64,000 nt of DNA from Zhengitettix transpicula (Eukaryota > Arthropoda > Insecta > Orthoptera > Tetrigidae): contig CM073590.1 in NCBI GenBank assembly GCA_037074705.1, positions 209,542,746 through 209,606,745 on the forward strand. The letters are read 5' to 3'. Positions 34,100 through 46,030 of this stretch are shown here, in pieces. A model generated the notes under the pieces. That model was not told where the DNA came from, searched no databases, and saw nothing but the letters and a program-made list of their open reading frames with translations. Every line of letters begins with the position of its first letter. The stretch's first letter is position 1. A program made the position numbers and the translations under genes.

Positions 34100-35790
34100 T
34101 AAAAAAGTTTGTATCAAAAATAAAAAATAACACTGCTTAAAGTTAAGTTATTTTTTATATTTGTACCAGAGTTTGATAAACCCGATTAACTTGTTTAAAA
34201 AAATGTTTACTTAGAACAATATAGGCCTAACATTTTAGAAACATCAAAGGTAATATTTTATTTTAAGAAACTATTACTGTAATCTTAAAGATTCGAAAAA
34301 TTTCTACGCATATGAATTTTTACATGAACACTTTATAGTTTACGATATTGTTGTTAGAAATCAATATCTTTTTTATTGGTTTTTATCTCAATCGAATAGT
34401 GGTCCAACGGAAGTTTTGCACTTATTTAGACGTATAACGGACTATAAAAAATATTTGTGATATGCTGTTTGAGGAAGTTGAAATCCTAAATTAATATTAT
34501 TCCCGTTTCGTGTTGAAAGAGCCGACAAATATTAAAATTGACCAGCTAAACAATTTTTTCAAGATCAACATAGATAACTAACGACTAACTTATAAGGGAA
34601 GAAAATATCAAAACCGTACCATGGTAAGCACCATAGAAGACTAATTTTAACTTATAAAATGGGCTCATATAATAAAAAACTGAATGTTTCTGTTACAATT
34701 CATTAAACACTATTATAGTAAATTTGCAAAAGTGAAAGTGATTTAATATTTTCCATACTCAAATGGAGTTAAGAATGAGCAGATCAACGAAGGTCAGATG
34801 TCATAATAGCAGCCACGTATAGAACAGATTCTCCGTATATTTAGAACACGACAAAAACCTGCAAATTTTAATAAAGAAAAAATAAAATTGTGTGCCTCTC
34901 AAGTTAGAAGGAACCCTACTGTACATATAATATTGTTAATGTCCTCTATCATGATGCTCGTAACTGCATCAAATTTTCCATTCTGCTGTAACATTAATCA
35001 ATTTTGAATTAGCACTAATTTCCATTAAATGTTTCATAGCTGGCACAATGAACGATTTAAACTAATCTATAAATTTAAATGCAGAAGATGTTATTTATCT
35101 CAGATGTGAAAGAATTTACAGTTTCTATTCATTACATATGATAAAATGTTTCATGTATCATAGGTTAGTTTTAACACTATGCGTCCCCTCATAGTGAAGA
35201 GCGTGTGTGCCGATCTCTCTGAGCGGATTGCCTCTGACAGTGCTGCGACCTATCGGCAATAATATTAACATTCTGGTCAAAGTGGATCTTGAAAAAGTGC
35301 GAATAATGGTACACATGTGTTGATTAAGGGTAAATTAATTTAATTTACGAATGGAAACTGAGCTGGATTTCAGTTACGACGTTATACAATAAATAAAACT
35401 TGCATTAATACCTGTTAAGTTACTGGAACCTCAACCGAAGTAGATTGCTGTTATTTTCCTAGTACCAAATCCATTGCTCACGATCCTAGCTAAGTGACAC
35501 GAAGGTCGCCAAATGATAATTTATAGCTGAGAAAGTATCAATTGCATAGGGAAGAGGAGTGCCTCAAATGTGCCGAAACAGGAGGTTATTCGTGTGTCTG
35601 TTTTGACCAAAAGGTTGAATTGTAGAAGCACAAGTTTTGCATACTTCCAAGTCATGCAGTGGGAGTTGATTAACAGTGGATAAAGTCTGTAACTGTAAGT
35701 TTCATTATGCAGTTTACCCTGATAACCATAGTTAACAATTATGACATTGAAAAAGGGGAAATAATCAAAATTTTGCATAATATTATTTTC
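34100..35790. other. Intergenic; probable promoter of the next gene
   Basis: AT-rich except for a GC-richer patch at about 35170-35265, a possible start region or 5' untranslated exon for the gene whose first coding exon is at 35811. No other feature seen. Confidence 0.4.
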
Positions 35791-35810
35791 AGTCTTATAA
35801 GAAACGAAAT

Positions 35811-35900
35811 ATGGATAACCCTTCTGCAGGAGGGGGGCGGCGGCGGGCCGCGACGAAACACTCTGCTGAAGATCAAGCTCTTGATCAAATAGCCAAAGAG
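35811..35900 (+). CDS. First coding exon of a probable LRRFIP-family protein
   Basis: After acceptor TTTCAG (ending 35792) and 18 bases of leader, an ATG opens 30 codons (MDNPSAGGGRRRAATK then HSAEDQALDQIAKE) and stops at donor GTAATG in phase 0. I recognise the HSAEDQALDQIAKE stretch as the N-terminus of insect leucine-rich-repeat Flightless-interacting proteins (LRRFIP1/2-type coiled-coil proteins that bind Flightless-I and act in cytoskeletal and Toll/Wnt-linked signalling). That identification is from memory of the family. The next exon would encode the conserved EARLAARR-type coiled coil; I did not find it before 64000, so either the following intron is very long or I missed it. The exon contains a GGGGGGCGGCGGCGGGCC stretch coding GGGRRRA. 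Confidence 0.6.
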
Positions 35901-36840
35901 GTAATGCATTATCTGCTAACAACCTCCTCAGTCAATAAGATAACTAAGAATCTGAACAAATAGTAACACTTCTAGATACAGTATCAGCTGTGATGATGGT
36001 ACTTAACTTGAATCAATCAAGATAGTTATTTTGACATAGAGAAGTCTTTGTGCTTCTGCCATACACTAGATAATATATTAGTTGAACATTGGTGTTCAAA
36101 TAAACATACTATTTGTTGAGTTGAAACTCAAACAACTGTTTGTAGTGTCTTCTATTGTGTTTTTCAGTTTTCAAATTTTTAAATGTTTAAATCTTTGACT
36201 AATTTATATAAGCCTTTAATTAACATATCTCCTGGGTTAGGCCACTTATCAAGTTCATGATGCTAGTAATTTTTTTATACTTTCATGTTAATTATTCTGT
36301 CATTCTAATATTCAGCAGCGAATTTGGTATTAACCTTGAATTAAGAAGTAATTTACCAATGTTACCTCAATTGACTACTTTTAATTATTATGCATGCACC
36401 TTATTTCTATGTAATTATAATTTGAGGTTCCTAATATCTAAAAAAAACACTTAAAATATTTCAAAATTTACATTTTTAATTTGACATATTTAAATATATT
36501 TCATTACTTGCTAACTCACATTTCTCCTTATCATCATTGTTAGTATTAATTTAATATTTAAATTGTTGCTGGATAGAAATATAGCTCTTCCTATTTAGTA
36601 TATATTAATGCTGTATTAAATTAAATATTATAAACAAACAATATCAACTGCAATTTGTTGTGTAAATAAATTCAAGTATTTTAAATTAATATCTACATCT
36701 TACATTCACAGACTTGGTAAGTTATTTAATTTAAATCAGGTTATAAACATCCCAAAGGCATATATTACTTTCTTATTTTAATACTTTATGTATCAACTAA
36801 TAATTATATTGTATCCTCAGTATCAATATCGGATTTCGTT
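35901..36840. other. AT-rich intron-like DNA, nothing recognised
   Basis: Follows the donor at 35901. No open frame of interest. Confidence 0.45.
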
Positions 36841-36844
36841 GGGA

Positions 36845-37060
36845 TTCAATTCAGACAAAATAGTGATAATATAGATACCACACAATGTTTCTGGGATCCT
36901 TGTCCCCATCGTCAGGTGCGTTTTCGTCACTTTTGAGATTTGTCAACTGACAAGTGCAGTTGTGTCACTCTAGGCTCTTCTTTGTACCTGACAAAAGGGA
37001 CTTTTTTGTTTAAATTTGCTATCTTTCTTATTCATTACTTTCAATCAGACATAAATTTAT
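36845..37060. repeat. Family H, two units in inverted arrangement
   Basis: The left part, on minus, carries a hammerhead candidate (36879-36920) followed by the tail with TATTATCAC and ATTTTGTCTG. The right part, on plus, carries TGTCAACTGACAAGTGCAGT, GTTGTGTCACTCTAGGCTC and the beginning of a second core (ACCTGACAAAAGGGAC), cut short. Then the GCTATCTTTC tail end. Confidence 0.65.
36879..36920 (-). ncRNA. Hammerhead ribozyme candidate, intact core
   Basis: Minus strand order: CGCAC, CUGACGA, stem II UGGG/CCCA with loop GACAAGGAU, GAAA, CA, UU, GUGUG. CGCAC pairs with GUGUG over five positions (one G-U). All core bases fit the consensus. Same architecture as 13264-13303 with a different stem I sequence. 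Confidence 0.65.
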
Positions 37061-40000
37061 TCATTTTTGAATTATGATTAGTTGTTGTTAGCCTTACTGC
37101 TGCAAATGGTATGAGCAATGTATATTGTTTGTGTTTGTTGTTAATTATATGTTATATAGAAGTAAATTATTTATATAAGTCAATTCTAGCCTTAATTAAA
37201 AACTTACAAGAAATTTAAAAAAACATTTTGTTTCATAACGTGTTCGTAATTTTGGACCATAAACTTATTTAGTTTCCAAATATTTGGAAGAATTATATAT
37301 TTTTATAAAATTCAGTTTTTTTTTTGCTTATGAAGGTTTGTTAAATTGCCATTAAGGAAATGATGTCCATGAGTGGGACTGTGCAATATAATCTGGCATT
37401 ACAAAAACTATTTAGCATGAAATATGAACTGCTGATTTATTTATTAAAATAGGAAAAAATGTAATAATATGGGGATGAGCCATTCAATCATCAACAAATA
37501 TTTAACCATTCTGGAAAAATCAATTAATTTTTAGCCTAATATTTTGTTATACTGTCATATTTGTCAAAGAAAAATATCACAAAATTTAATTTTTAAGTAG
37601 AGTTATTAGAAGCTTTTTATAAAAAGTTTTTACATCAGTATTATTTATTTTTTGTGTCTATTCTAGATGAAACATTCTGCTTCCACACAAGAATTGTTTA
37701 CATCATGTTTGGTTGATCTTAGGAAATAAGTGTTATGAATAAGTTAGTTGATGTCCTATTTCTTTCTGGATTATTGTACACACATCACTATTTCCCATTA
37801 ATTAAAATATATGGTCAAATAGGTTGAACCTGTAAGTCAGTGAAGAAGTAATCCTACATTTTGTGAGAGATCATGTTGTGTGTTTCTATATGTACCCTAC
37901 TGTTTTCATAATATATTCATTACAGTCTCAATGTGAAAATCCAAGTTTAGTTTGATAAAAAAAAATTGACACGGCAATGAGAATCTTCTGTCCATCGGCC
38001 CTGTTATTTGTGGTCATAAATATTTCTGTTAATCATAGCTTGAATTCCTAACATCTTCAGATTTATGAACTGTCTTATCCTCTTACAGTGGATATGAATA
38101 TTCACAAATGCTTGAAATGGTATTGTAATCCCCAATAATTTGTTTTTATCTTTAATTCTATTTGAAGTATAAATTATGCTCTCATCTCTGAGCACAATTA
38201 CAATCACCTTGTTGCACTAATATATTTTATTATTCTTGTCTAAAATTTCTTTCACGTTTAAGTAATTAAAAGTAAATATGTTTTAGTTAATAAAAATGTG
38301 TTCCAACTTTCTACCTAATTTATTGCACTGAAAGACATGTAATCCTGTTTCCCCTTCATAAAAATAAAAGTAGTTATAAACCTCATTAATTACTTTCTAT
38401 GTTGCTTGATCATCATATTTTGTGGTCTATCTATTTCCAAGTTTCTTCGATTACATCTATTGTGCCACCTTTTTTTTTTCTGTTAAATAATGACCATGGT
38501 AAACCATAGTTTCTCATTTTACTGTGGGTTTTATCTCAAATGATGATTAGTGGATTAAGCTGAATATTGTCTTCAGGTATTCTTATAGACTTCACAGTAA
38601 AGTTTGGATAAATTATATACTGTGCATTGAAATATGCATGTATAAACTGGAATTGTAAAGCATGTACACTCAAAATATTTAATATTTTAAAAGGTTGATC
38701 ATTTCTGTTCTTTAGCTAATATCAACATGTATGTACTATGGCAGTGCCTGATATATTTTCTTTGTTCTAAGCAAAACATATTTGTTGACTTAGTTACATG
38801 AATACTGTAACTTACAATTTTGTAAACATATTATTGGCATGTCATTGTTATGTAAAGAAAGGAGGAGAAAGAAATATGTTTTGAAATGTGAAAAGCTCCC
38901 TTTCTTTAATATTTTACTGTAATATTGGCACATACTCAGGGAAATATTTCAAAATTGTTAAACTTCTAAACCTTGGAAGCATCTGTAGTGTAGAGAAAGT
39001 TATCATTTATATTGAAATAAATTTTAGTAACCCATATGAAAATATTTGAGTTATCTCAGTGAAGTTTCAAATTTATTTAGCTTATTCTTCAAATCGACTA
39101 ACATTAGGGACAGTGTCAGTCTATTATATACATTCCACTATCATTTTGTATATATTAAATGTTTTACCTCAATTGATCCATTTCACTGACCTTTCATAAC
39201 TTACCCAATTTGTGTTTCAAACTTATATTAACTAACATACTGCCCATAGAAAACCTTGAAAATAATAGTCACATTTATGTCCCTGATAATTCTTACTTTA
39301 TCTCTAATAAATATTAACCTGATTCATATATGTCATAGACAGATGTATATATAACTTAAACGTCTTTTGTTAATACATCCATATTCTGGCATGTACTGTG
39401 TTTACGAGTTATGGGGAACTGCTTCAATTACATATTTGTGGAGTGACTCCTGCTCATCCATTCTAAAAGCCTCGATTGCCATATTTCTGTCATTTTTAAT
39501 ACTCAGCAGGGCAAACGGCATAGACCCTAAAAAAGGGAAGATGCGAGTTGAAAGCCGAATTATTTCAAATTTCTAGAGTTGGAAGGTGTCAATTAGAATC
39601 ACAATTCAGCATTAATTGCTCGTTTTTATTCACTGCAGACTTTTTTTTCCCACTCTCTTCTCTTTCCTACTATTTGCATTTGTTGCTCTAATATTTTTAC
39701 AACTAAGTTTTGAAATAGTTTAAAAATTGTTGACGACTTTGAAAAGAACGCAACTAATTTTTATACATCCTTTAAACACGTTTTTTTTTAAAAAAAATTG
39801 TAATACATTTTCAATGCTTGTGTAAGAATTGAAGTCGGCGGAGGCTGTCAGGAACTAGTTGCTACTTGATATGATCATGGATCGCGATTTCAGACGTTGC
39901 CCAAGGCGATGAGGCAAAAGCTAGAGCTCTAGAATCAGGCAGTGTAATACATAACTACAATACGCACAATACATAAAAACGAGTAATATAAAGCTAATGT

Positions 40001-42100
40001 TATAAGTACTAATAACTCTCTATTCTGACTCCCACATTAATGCTTCCATAATAAGACGGAAATCATGTAGACGCATTATTTTTGCCTATGTATTAATTAT
40101 AATGCTTGTTAAAATTTTGATTGATTATTTTGTTATAGTATATCATCCGAGTTTAGTAATGCTGATTTTTTTAAGTGGTATTACGAGTAATTTTTCCTTA
40201 GTTAAGTTTGTGATACCATTTTACCCGTTTAATCACGTTGCCCGCCACAATAAATTAGCTGGATATTGAACAAACACTTTGATTTCGAATAAAGACATAT
40301 CTGATCATTTGTATTTGATAGTTATTTGTCGGTACGTTTTTTCTGTTTTATAAAGTCTATTTTCATTTCGGAAATTAGTTCAGCGCCAAGGCTCTAGTGA
40401 TATAAGTTGTGTTACTTTTCTATTAATTCGAAAATAAGTCCACCATAGCCCAAATAATATTAAAGGTAATTGAAATTGGTTTTTTCACATTGTTTCTTTA
40501 TCCCTTACAAATAATACTAATTTTGCTTGAGCCGTATTAGAAATATTTGGTTTTAAAATTTACAATTTAGAGTCTGAATGGTATTAATCGGGTAGAAATG
40601 AAAGGGTTTTTTTTAGAGAATTGGAGTACTGTAGCTAGTAGCAAACTAAATTAGGTGTTGGAAAAAGTAAAATATGTAGGAGAGAAATAATAAAGCAACG
40701 AAAGGAAAAAAAGGGGGGGGGGGATAAAAAACACGAACGTTTAACTCTTTAGCGATTCCCAAATTGGGTTCCATGGAAGAGTCACCATGGTTCCGCGAAT
40801 GAGTTTCATTTTGGTAACTAATATTATTTTGGCATATCTATCTTAACTTTGCTTCCTTTTGTCACAACGTATCGTTGTGAACAGGCTCTTCTACTTATAC
40901 AAAAAAAATCAAAATTGAATTCTCCTCCATATGTGCGTATACAACTGTCGGACATAAAACCTGACTAAAATATTTATTAATAAAACAGTAAAACATTTTC
41001 ATTCTTCACTTCAACTTCGAAATATTCCTAATGAAGGTATTTTTACTCTTATTTTAAATCGCAGTGCCTTTCATTTGTTGTTATTGAATGTAGGGTTCCG
41101 TAAAAGAAATGGGATTTGTTGAATGTCCTGTACCCTTTACACTTTAGGGTGCGGCATTGAGAGATTTATCTCCCAAACCACGGTTTACATTCTTGACAAT
41201 GTTACAACGCTTTTCCGAAAAATAAAGTACCATTTTCTTCAGCACGCGAAATGTTGACAGATTCCAACACGCGTTGCCTTTTGTTTTCTCATCTAACATA
41301 GGCTAAATGGTGTTTCTCGTTTCGAATGCTTAAACTCTATGCTTTTATGCCATTCGATAAATTGTTACGTCGATTGTCCTCCAGACGACTAGCATGAGCT
41401 GTATCACGATTATACAAGGAACCTTTCATAGATAACACTGCCGATGTAATGTTTCGTATTCACGTATTCAAGCTGAGAGGCATACTTAAAAACTATTTGT
41501 ATTCAAGTACTAATGTCCCTCATATTTCCGTTGCTGGAAGTTGAGAGATATATAGTTGAGTTTAAAATGCCCAAATAATGAAACCATGTAGCGCAAAGGT
41601 TCCGTATAGTTTGTGGTAGAGAGAAACCCATTTTCATGAATGTGGAAAAAGGTTCGTTTAGTGACGTAAATCTTCCGTTTTCTCCACTTCGTGAAATTCA
41701 TGGATTGGAAAAGCCTGTGTTGATTGTGTTGTGGACGAGTAAAATGAGAGTTCACGGGTTAGGTCCAGTTCTGGACCTTCTTGACAGACGATACGCACAG
41801 ATTCCACGGAAATGCCGAATGCAAACTCGATTTCGATTACACCTTATCGACAGTCATGCTTGTTCGTGGCTGAGGCTTTGATGATTCATTGTTCCATTCC
41901 GCCTTCCTTGTTATTCACCAGCCATGAAGGCCAGTTTCTCACCCACAAAACCACCATCGATCGAATGTTTGTCGTAATTGGAGATGGGTGTTAAACCTCA
42001 CAAATGGAGAAAACGAGTGATTTCAAGTTGTGAATAGATGGACTTCAAATATAACACGCAATTTAACGGCGCAACTGTGCGTTTTTTTTACGGTGGCAAG
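37061..42100. other. Long AT-rich stretch, nothing recognised
   Basis: No exon-like frame with nameable homology. Contains homopolymer runs (for example poly-G near 40710). It could be intron of the LRRFIP-like gene. Confidence 0.4.
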
Positions 42101-42307
42101 TATTTAGTTACGGAGAATTTGTAGGTCAACCACGTATAACACGAGAAGATGTGGATTTAAGTAGCTTACAGGGAATTAAATTTTGCAATCATTTTTATTA
42201 TAAATTGAAATCGACCGGTTGAACCTTTTAATATAGTGATGAGTTAAAGAAATATAGGCATTAATCCTATAAAATAAAATAAAAACATTACCCGCCCTTC
42301 CTCCCAT

Positions 42308-42450
42308 GTCATCTATAAAATTAATTGCAATCTCAGTCCTACTTTCTATATTGGCCAAACCAAACAACCCCTCCCTAAACACATTGCTAACCACTGCAGC
42401 ACTGTCAAACTATCCGAAACCAAATTTGGGCATGAGCACAATTCTATATG
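42308..42450 (+). pseudogene. Penelope-like GIY-YIG endonuclease fragment
   Basis: One frame reads VIYKINCNLSPTFYIGQTKQ, then PLPKHIANHCSTVKLSETKF and GHEH before a stop. The order (Y-K-I-x-C, F-Y-I-G-Q-T, then a short spacer to a helix with His and a second block) is the start of the GIY-YIG nuclease found C-terminal in Penelope-like element polyproteins. Only about 47 codons remain, with no RT next to it. It is 5' and 3' truncated and non-functional. Confidence 0.7.
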
Positions 42451-43431
42451 ATTATATACTTATGCTCACAGAGTTGTTTTTCTATCAACACAAAAGTACG
42501 TGATTCCTCAGGGAAAATAATCATTTCTGAAATGAATAATTAGGGAACAGTGGACGACAGAAATAAATAAATGGGAAACCTTAAAGTATTCGCCTTTTCC
42601 CGAGTAGTCTGCGGATATTGGAGGCCACGAGATGACATGCAAGAGTTGAATACACCCAATTGACTCTGCTCTCGTTATATGTTAGGTGAACATCGTCTGG
42701 AAGAACTCGTTCTGGTCCACTGTGGAGTATTGAGAAAGTAGTATCGAAAGAATGGTATTTTGATGGGTTAGTAGGTGTCGTTACCTAGTTAGTTTCGCGG
42801 CTGCCGGAAACCCATTCTGCCGGAGCCCGGAGCACTGCATTCGAAGAGCTGACTTGTCAGTGTTCTTACCTTTATATATCCTGGAGTCCCCTCCGTGCAG
42901 CAACTTCCTAAATTCGGCCGTCTGTAGACTCCACAGCCCCGTTCTTCGCAGCTACGCGTGTAGCTTACAGAAATATCTCTTATCTGGTATAGGCAGTATG
43001 ACGTAGTTTTCTTTGTACTCTTGTCACTTTCAAGGTGCCATATTTGAGCAAAATACAATGGCCAGATTAAGAATCTACTAGAAATGTCAAATAATCAGAT
43101 ATTCAAGCTTTCCGGTAACAAGCGAAAACGTTTATCCTCTGAAATAAGTGATTATATTACAATATTGCAGTTTCACCTTTTTATTGGATGGCATAGACTC
43201 TTTATATAAAATGTGTAGTGACATTTTAAATATTGCATACTCAGATAACCGTGCCAAATTAACTCATTTAAGTAAATCCGTAAGGTTCTTCACAGCCTTT
43301 GTTTTATCATATTACATGAGAATTTTTTAAAGAAAATTTTAGTTATGTCGTCCACTGTTCCCTAAATTATTCATTTTAGAAATGATTCTTTTTCGATGAG
43401 GACACGTACACGTGATCATTTTTGTCAATTA

Positions 43432-43435
<4 letters not shown>

Positions 43436-43474
<39 letters not shown>
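43436..43474. repeat. (TA)n microsatellite
   Basis: TA run in the right arm of the large fold-back. Confidence 0.9.
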
Positions 43475-43478
<4 letters not shown>

Positions 43479-43724
43479 CTTTAATCATCAGTATATTAAT
43501 AGACTCAACCCGTCGATTTCAATTTATAAAGAAATGGTTACAAAATTTAATTCCATGTGTCTTAAATCTACATGTTCTCGTGTTAGTTATCTGTTACGTG
43601 TTCTTGTTTTTCCTTCCCAATTTGTAGATTCTAAACTGTAGAAAATGTAGTGGTGTTTTCAACAGAATAGAATTTTTTTGGGAGGGGGGGGGGGTGACAA
43701 ATAGGGATCTTATGTTTTCTCGGT

Positions 43725-43824
43725 GAAGAGTTCTCGGGTAACGACATAATAAACAAAAATGACTGTGTCAGCCATCGAAACGTTGTGGCAAACAAACGTG
43801 CTGTTGGAATCCCGAGAACTCTTC
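43725..43824. mobile_element. Small fold-back element
   Basis: Ends GAAGAGTTCTCGGG and CCCGAGAACTCTTC are exact inverted repeats. The interior includes GCCATCGAAACGTTGTGGC, related to the centre of the fold-back at 5958-6112, so the two may share an ancestor. Confidence 0.6.
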
Positions 43825-44148
43825 GCCCGACGTTATGAATGTTTCGTTTAATTACCGTAGAAAGCCACGAGAAATAAGCCGTTTCAAACGCACACATATA
43901 TGACTGAGGATACTTTAGTTTGGAATTTCTTGTGACGCAATATTTGCAGTTGACAAATAATCAATATCGCGCCAAGACCGATTTGTGAATCCGATTTAAA
44001 GAAGGGATTTGTAATGCTCCATCTTTGGACTAGTAGAGATAAAGCATTACGTGATAACATTGTTTTCACTATTCCACTGTTTCTTTCAGCACCTTTATGT
44101 ATTGTTTATTTTTGAGTAACATGATACATTAGGGCATCTGCCTTTTAA

Positions 44149-44530
44149 TAGCATAGGAAGGGATTTGAAAGGGGGGATTCGGAAGGGTAGAGGAAGGTAG
44201 CCAAGGGTTAACTAGGGCCCCCAGGCTATAGTTTAAGGATCCCGGCATTCGTCTAAAAGTGGTGCAGGACAAACTCTAGAAAACCTGCATCAGGTAGGTC
44301 GGGCATTGGGTACTTGTCCCACACATACCCGACGGCGGGAGAGTGGTTTTCTGTGGGGTCGCATCATTTCCTTCTCCGTACCTCGACCAGTTTAGGAGGC
44401 AGCTGGCCGACGGGAACAGAGAACAATTCTTACCGTATACCCATGGTCTTAGTCCCGGGAACACACACATCTCAAAACAGACTGAGGTCCTTCGGCTTGT
44501 GGGAACTTTAGTTCAAGAACGAGAGAACAT
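44149..44530 (-). repeat. Dispersed repeat family A, copy 3
   Basis: Minus orientation, from TAGCATAGGAAGGGATTTG to CTTCGGCTTGTGGGAAC. Contains AAACCTGCATCAGGTAGGTC and CCAGTTTAGGAGGCAGCTGG. Truncated before the simple-sequence tail. Head-to-head with copy 4. Confidence 0.8.
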
Positions 44531-44589
44531 CTCTCACAGGCCATTTATATTTTCTAATAGGTAATTATGAATCAGGTTTTGAGTTTCCG

Positions 44590-44850
44590 CTTCCTCTCCG
44601 TTTTTTAACTAAGGTTCCTACAAGCCGAGGCACCTCGGCCTGTTCTGAGAGGTGTATGTTTCGGGGTCTCAGACCTTGGCCATACGTTAAGAGTTGTCCG
44701 CTATTCCCATTGGAATAGTCGGCCAGCTGCCTCCTAAACTGGTCGAGGCACGGAGAAGGGAATGCTGCGTCCCCACAGCAAACTCCTCTCCCGCTTTCGG
44801 AATGGTGTGGGACAAGTACCCAATGCCTGACCTACCTGATTCAGGTTCTC
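44590..44850 (+). repeat. Dispersed repeat family A, copy 4
   Basis: Plus orientation; starts near ACTAAGGTTCCTACAAGCCG, passes CAGCTGCCTCCTAAACTGGT, ends at ACCTACCTGATTCAGG. Lacks the 3' third of the family. Confidence 0.8.
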
Positions 44851-44879
44851 TCCGCTCTGCTGATTTGGAGATGAGCAAA

Positions 44880-46030
44880 GGAAAACGCATATTGGAATCA
44901 TGTTGTCGTTATTTTATGGGTACAGAGTTAACAGGTGGAAATACCCGATATATATGACCATTTGTAATAAGTGAGTTTATGAGTATTGAGTCAGCGGAAA
45001 GAAAATAACTCTGACGCATGCACGCATAATAATATTATTATAGCGATCTGATGGTTCATGTTACTAAAGCTTTATATACGAGTTACGTGGTTTACTTACT
45101 CAGTCTATGAAACGTGCGTATTTATTGTCCCTACGTATATAGATTTTAAAGAAAATTATTTTTCATATTCGAGACTGTTCCAAGGACAGACTCATTAATT
45201 CCGGAATTCACTTATCTTATTTCTCGGTTCTCAGATAGTTCATACGAATGCCTGAACAGTACCGAAAAATTTGCCGGTTTGATTTGTTGACAATTGACTC
45301 ACTGAAATTAATTATGAAGTATGGATCTGTTGAACGTTGTAAATTATTGTTTAATGCTTACGTTGATTCCATTTCAATTGTACGCCATTAAGTGTTTTAT
45401 TTTATTTAACTAATCAAAAATATATGATAAAATAATCATTTTTCGATAAGGCAGCAAAACGTTTCCTCTGAATTTTATGGATGAATTGTATACAAAATTA
45501 TAAAATATTGTCAAACCTGATGAGGTCCCCAAAGAGGACGAAACGTCTTCAATTAATTTTTTTAATAAACATTTTTCTCTTCTGACTCTAGGTCGCCTTT
45601 TTATTAATTAATATTTAATTAACGTTTTTCTTTTAAAAATATATGTAAAGAGAACGTGTAAAAAATGTTTTGTTATTCGGGCTGAAAACTTAAAGGTTGC
45701 CGGAACGATTGTTATGCCCTGACGCTAAAATTGTTGTTTACCATTAAATATTTTCGTGTCAATAGCAATACTCAGTGACACGTTTTCTCGCTTCAAGTCA
45801 CGATTTACCGGTTTGTTTTTAATTTCTTCGTCGTTCGTTCCTGTTACTAGGTACAGTTTAAATACATTTCAAGTGTATGTTCAATTGAAATTTATCATAT
45901 TGAGATGTCAGTAACTCGTATTTCAGTATAGTAATACAATGTATTTTTTGATCCGACACACATCTCGGAGCCGTTAAAGGACAATGAGCTGTCTTCGGCA
46001 ATGGTTAATTTAAAAAGTTTTTGGGGAAGT
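44880..46030. other. Unassigned DNA with one hammerhead-like motif
   Basis: AT-rich; apart from the motif at 45517-45548 nothing was recognised. Confidence 0.4.
45517..45548 (+). ncRNA. Hammerhead-like motif (core intact, stem I not found)
   Basis: CUGAUGA, an extra G, stem II GUCC/GGAC, GAAA, CG, UC. The core and stem II match the textbook hammerhead. Immediately flanking bases (CAAAC and UUCAAU) do not pair; only a distal AUUG/CAAU pairing is possible. The assignment therefore rests on core and stem II alone. Confidence 0.5.

Larger units (their letters stand above)
42110..43635. mobile_element. Large imperfect fold-back element, ~1.5 kb
   Basis: Arm segments match in inverted order: CACGAGAAGATGTGGATTTA / TAAATCTACATGTTCTCGTG, then ATAAATTGAAATCGACCGGT / CGTCGATTTCAATTTAT, then AATAATTAGGGAACAGTGGA / TCCACTGTTCCCTAAATTAT. 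The left arm is interrupted by about 190 bp holding a GIY-YIG remnant where the right arm has a TA run. The spacer (about 42565-43345) has no recognised coding sequence. Confidence 0.75.

Noticed and set aside
35521..35922. 133-codon open frame on minus over the LRRFIP-like exon
   Set aside because: Antisense shadow of the exon and its leader; no domain.
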